From positions 1-5,098 of the forward strand of contig DYKW01000128.1 in assembly GCA_020722405.1 (NCBI GenBank): a DNA stretch of 5,098 nucleotides, in the 5' to 3' direction. Below, in pieces: positions 1 through 5,063 of this stretch. Below the pieces are notes generated by a model that saw nothing but the letters and a program-made list of their open reading frames with translations, was not told where the DNA came from and did not search any database. Made by a program: the position numbers and the translations under genes. This stretch comes from Anaerolinea thermophila (GTDB lineage: Bacteria > Chloroflexota > Anaerolineae > Anaerolineales > DRKV01). Numbering within the stretch: the stretch's first letter is position 1; each line of letters begins with the position of its first letter.

Positions 1-26
1 GACGAGCGCCAGCGAGGAGAAATCTT
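1..26. repeat. Possible edge of a dispersed intergenic repeat
   Basis: The stretch reads GACGAGCGCCAGCGAGGAGA followed by AATCTT. It resembles the widespread intergenic phrase of the type 'GAGCGCAGCGAGGAATCT' found in many environmental bacterial genomes; this resemblance is from memory. Only one copy lies in the window, so repetition cannot be shown here. An alternative is the end of an upstream gene: two forward frames stay open from base 1 to stops at 26-28 and 49-51, giving at most 16 codons, too little to recognise. Confidence 0.3.
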
Positions 27-47
27 AACCCCTGTTGAGAAGTCGCC

Positions 48-116
48 ATGAAAAATAATTTTCACCACCAGACATAAAAATCTATTTTCAGATCAGATAC
101 TAAAAACGGGTAAATT
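48..116 (+). promoter_or_regulatory. AT-rich leader, probable promoter region of the operon
   Basis: This is the only clearly AT-rich stretch ahead of the four-gene run. Two weak sigma-70-like pairs can be read. TTCAGA (87-92) is followed after 18 bases by TAAATT (111-116). TTGAGA (35-40) is followed after 15 bases by TAATTT (56-61). Each box matches the consensus only partly. The downstream pair would place the transcript start almost on the AAAGGA ribosome site at 122-127, which weakens it. A promoter here is expected from context, but the exact boxes are uncertain. No operator-like palindrome stands out. Confidence 0.25.
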
Positions 117-139
117 TTGCGAAAGGAACGCTTTGCTAT

Positions 140-721
140 ATGCCCCTGTTCATTATCCGCTTCATGCAAGACCCCATAGCAAACAGTATCGCCGCGCTTG
201 TCTTGCTGGCCTTATTCTATGGTTTGGGGAGAGCATTGCTGATGTACTACCAGGCACAGCCACCCAAACGTCACTACGCCGGTCACTGGTTGGCGGTATT
301 GGCCGTTGCCGGCATGGGCGTTTCGGCCTACATGTTCTTCGTAGAAGCAACCCATGCGGAGGCCATTTGCGGCCCCCTGGGCAATTGCAACACCGTACAG
401 CAGAGCCCCTACGCCACCTTGTTTGGTTTCTTGTCCGTTGGACTGTTTGGACTGTTGGGGTACGCCGCTGTACTGCTCGTCTGGCTTGCCCAAACCTTTG
501 GCCCACAGAAAATACGCCTGCCGGCGGCCTTTACACTGTGGGGCATGTTGCTGTTTGGCAACTTATTTAGCGCTTACCTGACCTTCCTGGAGCCATTCGT
601 TATCGGCACAACCTGCGTGTGGTGTATCACCTCGGCGTTATTGATGTTTTTCTTGCTGTGGATGGATACCCCCCTGGTACTGGAACTCTGGAAGCCCTGG
701 GAATTTGACGAGGAAGGTTGA
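140..721 (+). CDS. VKOR-family membrane thiol oxidoreductase
   Basis: This integral membrane protein of 193 residues probably re-oxidises a DsbA- or thioredoxin-like partner and passes electrons to quinone, supporting disulfide formation outside the cytoplasm. Seen: a loop pair C77/C83 (CGPLGNC, CX5C) and a membrane CVWC at 159-162. Ser89 lies six residues after C83, matching the conserved Ser after the loop Cys in human and cyanobacterial VKOR. Hydrophobic segments lie near 14-36, 51-70, 92-118, 126-150 and 155-175. Basic residues at 43-44 and 124-126 fit cytoplasmic loops and put both Cys pairs near the outer face. The first segment is extra to the usual four-helix core, and there is no fused thioredoxin domain, so the partner is encoded elsewhere. 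The start is ATG 140 with AAAGGA at 122-127, spacing 12; Met9 (164) lacks a ribosome site. hypF follows after 13 bases. The family is secure; the physiological partner is unknown. Confidence 0.88.
   Translation: MPLFIIRFMQDPIANSIAALVLLALFYGLGRALLMYYQAQPPKRHYAGHWLAVLAVAGMGVSAYMFFVEATHAEAICGPLGNCNTVQQSPYATLFGFLSVGLFGLLGYAAVLLVWLAQTFGPQKIRLPAAFTLWGMLLFGNLFSAYLTFLEPFVIGTTCVWCITSALLMFFLLWMDTPLVLELWKPWEFDEEG
711..717 (+). promoter_or_regulatory. Ribosome binding site candidate for hypF
   Basis: AGGAAGG lies inside the last codons of the VKOR gene and is the best Shine-Dalgarno match upstream of ATG 735, but the spacing of 17 bases is long. The rival start is TTG 705, in the same frame and preceded by GGAAG at 690-694 with 10-base spacing; it would overlap the VKOR gene by 17 bases. 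ATG 735 is preferred because HypF proteins usually enter the acylphosphatase fold within a few residues of the start. Confidence 0.4.
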
Positions 722-734
722 AACCGTACATACG

Positions 735-3047
735 ATGTCATCGTCTCTGGCAGCCATCACCATCCATATCACAGGTGTGCTACAGGGCGTCGGTTTTCGG
801 CCTTTCGTCCATCGCTTAGCGGAACACTACCGGCTATGCGGTTGGGTACGGCCTACCCCTCAAGGGATGGATATCCTGGTAGAGGGAAGCGAGGACACCC
901 TGAACGGTTTCCTGGATGCCCTGAGGGAACAGGCGCCCCCTTTGGCGCGCCTCGACACCCTGGAGGTGGTCCCGACCACCCCCCAGGGGTTCGCGCGTTT
1001 CGAAATTCTCCCCTCCACCCCTGCCCCGGAAGCCCTCCCGATGATCTCTCCAGATATCCGTATTTGCCCCGATTGCTTGCGGGAGTTATTTGATCCCACC
1101 GATCGCCGCTACCGTTACCCCTTCATCAGTTGTGCGCACTGTGGGCCACGTTACACCACCATGCGGGACTTGCCTTCTGAGCATACGAAACACCCCACAG
1201 AGGCTTTCCCCAGGTGCTCAACGTGTGAAGCCGAATACCACAACCCAGAAAGCCGACGGTTTCACGCGCCGCTAACGTCTTGTCCCGATTGCGGGCCACA
1301 AGTCTGGCTGGAAACTCCCCAATTGGGAGACGATAGCCCTGCCATAGAGGGCGAAGACGCCATCCAGGAAGCGCGTCGATTGCTGGCAAGCGGTAAAATC
1401 ATTGCCATCAAAGGGCCGGGGGGCTTTCATCTGGCTTGCGACGCCACCAACCAGGAAGCAGTTGACTTGCTGCGCAGTCGCAAACAATGTCAGGGAAAGC
1501 CCTTTGCCATCATGGTCAACAACCTGGAAGAAGCCGAAAAACACGCGGTCGTTGGACAGGCGGCGCGCGAGTGGATGGCTTCCGCCGAACACCCCATTTT
1601 GATCCTGGAACGCCGTCCGGAAAGTCCAATCGTCCCCGAAGTGACACCCAGGCAAAATACGCTGGGCATCATGCTGCCATCCACGCCCTTGCAACACTTG
1701 CTGTTAGAACCGGCGCCCGGTCAGCCTGGCGCACTGGTAATGACCGGCGGCAACCTGAGCGGCGAGCCTCCGGCGAAAGACAACCAGGAAGCCCGTCGGC
1801 GTTTGAGCAGTCTGGCCGACGCCTTATTGCTGCACAATCAAGATATTCACGTGCGCTGTGACGATTCGGTGGTGCGCCTCTTCCAGGGGCATACCTACCC
1901 CCTCCGACGGGCACGCGGTTATGTCCCAACACCGCTTACGTTACCTCACAAAGGGGCACATCTTTTAGCCACAGGCTTACAACGCAACAATACCTTTTGC
2001 CTGACGCGTGAACGACATGCTTTTCTGAGCCAGCCCACCGGTAACATCAATAATCCCGCTACACTACAATCATACGAGCAGGACATTGCACGTATGGAAC
2101 ACCTATTCCGCATCCACCCGCAGGCGTTGGCTTGTGACCTGCATCCCAATTCTCTATTGCAGCACTATGCTGAAGAACGTGCCGCGCGAGAATCCTTGCC
2201 CCTGATCAACGTGCAGCATCATCACGCCCATCTGGCAGCCTGCATGGCAGAGAATCACATCCCCCCAGGTGAGCCGGTCATCGGCGTAATTTTCGACGGC
2301 TCCGGTTACGGTACCGATGGCGCGATCTGGGGCGGAGAGATCCTGCTGGGTACCTACCAGTCGTTTGAGCGGTTGTATCACCTGGACTACATCCCGCTCC
2401 CCGGGGGAGATCAGCCCGGACAGCAAGCCTGGCGGTTGGTACTGACCTGGCTGGAACGGGCTGAAATTCCCTGGACGCAAGACTTGCCGCCGGTAAAACA
2501 TGCCCTGACCCAGCATCCGCAGGCACTCCCCATCTTGCAGCGACAATTGGAACAGGGAGTCAACACTCCCCCAACATCTAGCGTCGGACGGCTGTTTGAT
2601 GCGATTGCTTCCTTGTTAGACGTGCGGCACGAAAGTACTTGCCAAAATCAAACCGTGCTGGAATTAGAAGCCTGTGCCGCGAATCAGGAGTTCGGCATGT
2701 ACCCGATGCTGATCACCAATGGTTTGCTTGACCCCCTCTTGATGATTCGGCACATAGTGGAAGATTTACGCCATGGCATACCAAAAGCCATTATCGTAGC
2801 GCGTTTTCACAACACGTTGGCGATGACAGTCTACGAGGTTGCCCAACGCATTCGCACAATGTATGGCATTCGGCACGTGGCGTTGAGTGGAGGAGTATGG
2901 CAAAACACGGTGCTGCTGGGACGCACGGTCGAAATGCTGCGTAACGATGACTTCGATGTACTGATTCACCGGCAGGTGCCTACGAACGACGGTGGCGTCG
3001 CTTTTGGGCAAGCCGTTGTGGCCCACCAACATCTGGCAAAAGGCTGA
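735..3047 (+). CDS. hypF: HypF-like carbamoyltransferase (hydrogenase maturation family), divergent
   Basis: This 770-residue cytoplasmic protein has normal length and domain order for HypF, which turns carbamoyl phosphate and ATP into carbamoyl-AMP and carbamoylates the C-terminal Cys of HypE to make CN ligands of [NiFe]-hydrogenase. Acylphosphatase domain: about 6-92, with QGVGFRPF around Arg22. Zinc fingers: four CxxC pairs at 111/114, 133/136, 161/164 and 183/186. YrdC-like domain: about 205-400 (KGPGGFHLACDA at 226-237, DDSVVR at 376-381, RRARGYVP at 391-398). Kae1-like domain: about 405-765 (VQHHHAH at 493-499, DGSGYGTDGAIWGGE at 521-535, SSVGRLFDA at 615-623, SGGVWQN at 718-724, NDGG at 751-754). 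Odd: the acylphosphatase Asn is Pro40; the KxR and TSGN motifs read K250-Q-C252 and T-G338-G-N; the YEGQA motif reads CQNQT (636-640); the usual HAQP is HAPL (177-180). The reading frame is intact. The family is secure, but a canonical maturation role is doubtful. No hypABCDE or hydrogenase gene is in view. An alternative TTG start at 705 would add ten residues. Confidence 0.9.
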   Translation: MSSSLAAITIHITGVLQGVGFRPFVHRLAEHYRLCGWVRPTPQGMDILVEGSEDTLNGFLDALREQAPPLARLDTLEVVPTTPQGFARFEILPSTPAPEALPMISPDIRICPDCLRELFDPTDRRYRYPFISCAHCGPRYTTMRDLPSEHTKHPTEAFPRCSTCEAEYHNPESRRFHAPLTSCPDCGPQVWLETPQLGDDSPAIEGEDAIQEARRLLASGKIIAIKGPGGFHLACDATNQEAVDLLRSRKQCQGKPFAIMVNNLEEAEKHAVVGQAAREWMASAEHPILILERRPESPIVPEVTPRQNTLGIMLPSTPLQHLLLEPAPGQPGALVMTGGNLSGEPPAKDNQEARRRLSSLADALLLHNQDIHVRCDDSVVRLFQGHTYPLRRARGYVPTPLTLPHKGAHLLATGLQRNNTFCLTRERHAFLSQPTGNINNPATLQSYEQDIARMEHLFRIHPQALACDLHPNSLLQHYAEERAARESLPLINVQHHHAHLAACMAENHIPPGEPVIGVIFDGSGYGTDGAIWGGEILLGTYQSFERLYHLDYIPLPGGDQPGQQAWRLVLTWLERAEIPWTQDLPPVKHALTQHPQALPILQRQLEQGVNTPPTSSVGRLFDAIASLLDVRHESTCQNQTVLELEACAANQEFGMYPMLITNGLLDPLLMIRHIVEDLRHGIPKAIIVARFHNTLAMTVYEVAQRIRTMYGIRHVALSGGVWQNTVLLGRTVEMLRNDDFDVLIHRQVPTNDGGVAFGQAVVAHQHLAKG

Positions 3048-3052
3048 AAAAA

Positions 3053-3838
3053 ATGCGCAAATACGTAGCCATCTTTCGCACCCAACTCATCAACAGCCTG
3101 GCGTACCCGCTCAACTTCATGGGACGCAGCCTGATGGTGGTGATGTTCCTGTGGATTTTTTTGCAGTTATGGCGCACGGTCTATACCATCAATGGGCAGG
3201 GAATCATCAACGGGCTGAGCCTGCACGATACCCTGTGGTACTTGATGCTGGCCGAGACGTTGGAATTGGGACGCCCGCGCCTGGATGGTGTGATTTCCGC
3301 GGCCGTCAAAGACGGCTCCATTGCCTACTTGCTCAACAAGCCTTACGATTTCCTGCTGTACCAGTTGAGTATCGGGTTAGGGGAAAGCCTGCCGCAAATG
3401 GGTACCAACGCCCTGTTTGGTGGGGCGCTGGTATGGGTCATGCTGGGGCCACCGCCCATCGTATGGGGTTGGCCTGGCACATTTCTGGCGCTGGCAGGTG
3501 CCTGGCTATTGCACTTTTGCGTCAACGCGCTGATCGGGCTGGCTGCTTTCATTACCGAGGAAGTAACGCCGTTCACCTGGATTTATCAAAAAATGGTCTT
3601 TGTCTTGGGGGGCATGTTGATTCCGCTAGATTTTTATCCCGTCTGGCTGCAAAACATCGTTTACAAACTGCCTTTTGCAGCGATGATGTACATACCGGCA
3701 CGCCTGTTCGTGCAACCCACCTGGGAACGCTTCTGGCGGGCAATGAGCATCCAGATATTCTGGCTGTTCATTCTGGGCGGTTTGCTGGTGCTGTTCTATC
3801 GTCTCGGATTGCGCCGTCTGGCAATCAACGGAGGCTGA
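3053..3838 (+). CDS. ABC-2 type transporter permease subunit (first of pair)
   Basis: This 261-residue polytopic protein should form half of the membrane channel of an ABC exporter; its substrate cannot be read from sequence. Hydrophobic segments lie near 25-45, 58-72, 115-135, 141-167, 178-196 and 232-250, giving the six-helix pattern of ABC-2 permeases. Typical family features are the cytoplasmic stretch VKDGSIAYLLNKPYDFLL (85-102) and the late GGMLIPLDFYPVWL (186-199), followed by LPFAAMMYIPARL. From memory these resemble the uncharacterised permease group COG4587 (ABC2_membrane_6/DUF990-like). The ATG at 3053 has AAAAGG at 3038-3043 with 9-base spacing and starts 5 bases after the hypF stop, so it is probably cotranscribed. 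A partner permease follows after one base. No ATP-binding subunit (Walker A/B, LSGGQ) is encoded in the window. The transporter class is secure and the substrate unknown. Confidence 0.85.
   Translation: MRKYVAIFRTQLINSLAYPLNFMGRSLMVVMFLWIFLQLWRTVYTINGQGIINGLSLHDTLWYLMLAETLELGRPRLDGVISAAVKDGSIAYLLNKPYDFLLYQLSIGLGESLPQMGTNALFGGALVWVMLGPPPIVWGWPGTFLALAGAWLLHFCVNALIGLAAFITEEVTPFTWIYQKMVFVLGGMLIPLDFYPVWLQNIVYKLPFAAMMYIPARLFVQPTWERFWRAMSIQIFWLFILGGLLVLFYRLGLRRLAINGG
3830..3834 (+). promoter_or_regulatory. Strong ribosome binding site inside the end of the first permease gene
   Basis: GGAGG overlaps the last codons of the upstream permease and sits 5 bases before ATG 3840. With only one base between the stop and the next start, this suggests coupled translation and balanced amounts of the two permease subunits. 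Confidence 0.7.
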
Positions 3839-3839
3839 A

Positions 3840-4622
3840 ATGCGAGAGTTGAAGTTCCTGACTGCCTTGTGGCGCACCAATTTACAGGCCGCCATGGAAT
3901 ATCGCGTGGCGTTTCTCGGCCAGATTGGGGGGATGATGCTCAATAACAGCATCTACTTTGCCGCATGGGTGATTTTCTTTCAACGCTTTGAGGAAATTCG
4001 CGGTTGGGGGCTGGACGAGATGTTCCTGGTCTTTGGGGTTAGCTCGGCCGCTTTTGGGTTGGTGGTCTTCCTTTTCGGCAACGCGCGCACCCTCAGCGAT
4101 GTCATCGCCCAGGGACAGTTGGATTATTACCTGGCACTGCCGCGTCCGGTGCTCATACACACCCTGGCGAGCCGTAGTATCACCAGTGGGCTGGGGGATA
4201 TCACCTATGGCGTGCTGAGTTTCCTGTTTTCCGGACAGGTCAATATACAAAGTAGCCTGCGTTTCATTACCGGTGTCAGCATTTCGGCTGCAATTCTCCT
4301 GTCATTCATGGTGCTCTTGCACAGTTTGTCTTTCTGGTCGGGCTACGTGAGCGCTTTCGTTGATCTGATGGTCAATGCCATGCTCTCGTTCGCTCTCTAC
4401 CCCATTACCCTCTTCGATGGGACGGCCAAATTTCTCCTGTTTACCATCCTGCCGGCTGCGTTGATGGGGGCTGTACCGGCGGAATTCGTGCGCGCCTTCA
4501 CCTGGTCACATTTACTGCAAATGCTGGTGGGGGCGCTGATTTTACTGGTGCTTAGTGTGACGATTTTCTACCGCGGCCTACGGCGATATGAAAGTGGCAG
4601 CGCCTTTCAAATTCAATCTTGA
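3840..4622 (+). CDS. ABC-2 type transporter permease subunit (second of pair)
   Basis: This 260-residue polytopic protein is probably the other half of a heterodimeric ABC channel with the preceding gene. Hydrophobic segments lie near 27-48, 60-82, 114-130, 140-165, 175-192, 196-212 and 222-245. Family-like features are the sequence FFQRFEEIRGWGLDEMFLVFG (about 46-66), the cytoplasmic stretch QGQLDYYLALPRPVLIHTLASR (about 91-112) and the glycine-rich SGLGDITYG after it. From memory this pattern matches the uncharacterised permease group COG3694, which is normally paired with a COG4587 permease and a COG4586 ATPase. The start ATG 3840 follows the upstream stop after one base and has GGAGG at 3830-3834. 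It is the last gene of the run; the tail downstream contains no ATPase gene. The substrate is unknown. Confidence 0.85.
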   Translation: MRELKFLTALWRTNLQAAMEYRVAFLGQIGGMMLNNSIYFAAWVIFFQRFEEIRGWGLDEMFLVFGVSSAAFGLVVFLFGNARTLSDVIAQGQLDYYLALPRPVLIHTLASRSITSGLGDITYGVLSFLFSGQVNIQSSLRFITGVSISAAILLSFMVLLHSLSFWSGYVSAFVDLMVNAMLSFALYPITLFDGTAKFLLFTILPAALMGAVPAEFVRAFTWSHLLQMLVGALILLVLSVTIFYRGLRRYESGSAFQIQS

Positions 4623-4656
4623 AAATGGTAATGGTTACCTGGCTTTAGAAACTCGT

Positions 4657-4697
4657 CCACAGATGTCGCAGATGACACAGATTGGAGAAAAAATCGG
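4657..4697 (+). repeat. Left inverted copy of CACAGATT-type repeat
   Basis: It begins CCACAGAT and contains three 9-base units (CACAGATGT, CGCAGATGA, CACAGATTG), ending in AATCGG. It is inverted relative to 5020-5063: both start CCACAGAT on the outside, repeat CACAGATT about 20 bases in, and end in AATCGG. Middle bases differ and the spacing differs by three bases. Similar 'CACAGATTACACAGATT' phrases are, from memory, common intergenic repeats in several bacterial phyla. Confidence 0.65.
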
Positions 4698-4761
4698 CCA
4701 CATCGTAAGCGCAAGGGGAGACCATAGGAGACAATAAAAACCTCACGTATCTTCTCAAATT

Positions 4762-4777
4762 TTTGGGTAACCCCAAA
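4762..4777. repeat. Short perfect hairpin
   Basis: TTTGGG and CCCAAA form a six-base stem around TAAC. A second small stem, GTTAA with TTAAC, follows at 4780-4793. Neither is followed by a T-run on the + strand, so terminator function is not supported. Confidence 0.35.
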
Positions 4778-4790
4778 GTGTTAAAACCTT

Positions 4791-4817
4791 AACGCAAAGT
4801 CGCGAAGACGCGAAGGT
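4791..4817 (+). repeat. Direct repeat copy 1 (AACGCAAAGTCGC type)
   Basis: This 27-base block matches 4951-4977 at 25 of 27 positions; the differences are a G/C at the 14th base and a G/A at the 22nd. The copies are exactly 160 bases apart. The phrase is internally periodic (CGCAAAG, CGCGAAG, CGCGAAG, spaced 7 to 9 bases). Confidence 0.8.
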
Positions 4818-4847
4818 AGGTGACAGGCATGGGCGAAAACCTTTCAC

Positions 4848-4867
4848 GGGCGAAAAGTCTTTCGCCC
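4848..4867. repeat. Perfect 8-bp hairpin GGGCGAAA / TTTCGCCC
   Basis: GGGCGAAA (4848-4855), loop AGTC, then TTTCGCCC (4860-4867). A further direct copy of GGGCGAAAA lies at 4831-4839, 17 bases upstream. There is no following T-run, and the site is over 220 bases beyond the last gene, so it looks like a repeat element rather than the operon terminator. Confidence 0.6.
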
Positions 4868-4876
4868 CTACTATTC

Positions 4877-4908
4877 GACTACGTGACTAAACAACTACGC
4901 GACTTAAA
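4877..4908 (+). repeat. Degenerate 16-base tandem duplication
   Basis: GACTACGTGACTAAAC is followed directly by AACTACGCGACTTAAA; 12 of 16 positions agree. Only two units are present. Confidence 0.5.
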
Positions 4909-4917
4909 ACGTAATTT
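4906..4917 (+). repeat. 12-base direct repeat, copy 1 (AAAACGTAATTT)
   Basis: The same 12 bases recur at 5006-5017, exactly 100 bases further on. Together the two copies bracket the imperfect hairpin at 4919-4975. Confidence 0.5.
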
Positions 4918-4918
4918 T

Positions 4919-4975
4919 CTTTGTGGCTCTGCGTCTTAGCGTTGAAATTTAACGCAAAGTCGCCAAGACGCAAAG
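4919..4975. repeat. Large imperfect inverted repeat (25-base arms, 7-base loop)
   Basis: The left arm (4919-4943, starting CTTTGTGG and ending TTAGCGTT) pairs with the right arm (4951-4975, starting AACGCAAAG) around the loop GAAATTT. My hand alignment finds 19 of 25 positions complementary. The right arm is the second copy of the AACGCAAAGTCGC direct repeat (4951-4977), so this is a head-to-head duplication of that repeat. Confidence 0.7.
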
Positions 4976-4977
4976 GT
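4951..4977 (+). repeat. Direct repeat copy 2 (AACGCAAAGTCGC type)
   Basis: It matches 4791-4817 at 25 of 27 bases and also forms the right arm of the inverted repeat at 4919-4975. Confidence 0.8.
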
Positions 4978-5005
4978 CTTCTGGATACATGCCGATTTTG
5001 GCGCG

Positions 5006-5017
5006 AAAACGTAATTT
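5006..5017 (+). repeat. 12-base direct repeat, copy 2 (AAAACGTAATTT)
   Basis: Identical to 4906-4917. It lies just inside the right inverted CACAGATT-type copy. Confidence 0.5.
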
Positions 5018-5019
5018 CA

Positions 5020-5063
5020 CCGATTGGTTTAAAAAATCTGTGTGAATCCGTGTAAATCTGTGG
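5020..5063 (-). repeat. Right inverted copy of CACAGATT-type repeat
   Basis: Read on the minus strand it begins CCACAGAT and holds three units of about 10 bases (CACAGATTTA, CACGGATTCA, CACAGATTTT), ending in AATCGG. It mirrors 4657-4697 across about 320 bases. No flanking target-site duplication is visible outside either copy. Confidence 0.65.

Noticed and set aside
1..51. C-terminal end of an upstream protein
   Set aside because: At most 16 codons are visible in the longest open frame, with no recognisable motif, and the first 26 bases look more like a dispersed intergenic repeat; not enough to call a gene.
133..570. A 145-codon frame starting at TTG 133, overlapping the VKOR gene
   Set aside because: Its product is Arg- and His-rich with no coherent domain; the ATG 140 frame contains the full VKOR Cys and Ser signature.
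1272..1697. A 141-codon open frame on the minus strand inside hypF
   Set aside because: It lies wholly within the conserved YrdC-like coding region of hypF, shows no recognisable motif, and is what GC-rich codon use produces by chance.
2992..3852. A 286-codon open frame overlapping the first permease and the end of hypF in another frame
   Set aside because: It lacks a ribosome site and its product is a mix of Arg, Ala, Gly and His without membrane segments or motifs, while the overlapping frame gives a clean six-helix permease with good start signals. It is a shadow frame.
4627..4639. GGTAATGGTTACC just after the last stop codon as a terminator
   Set aside because: The stem is only five pairs and no T-run follows, so an intrinsic terminator is not supported.
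4791..4977. Possible CRISPR array
   Set aside because: There are only two well-matched direct copies 160 bases apart, no regular spacers and no cas genes.
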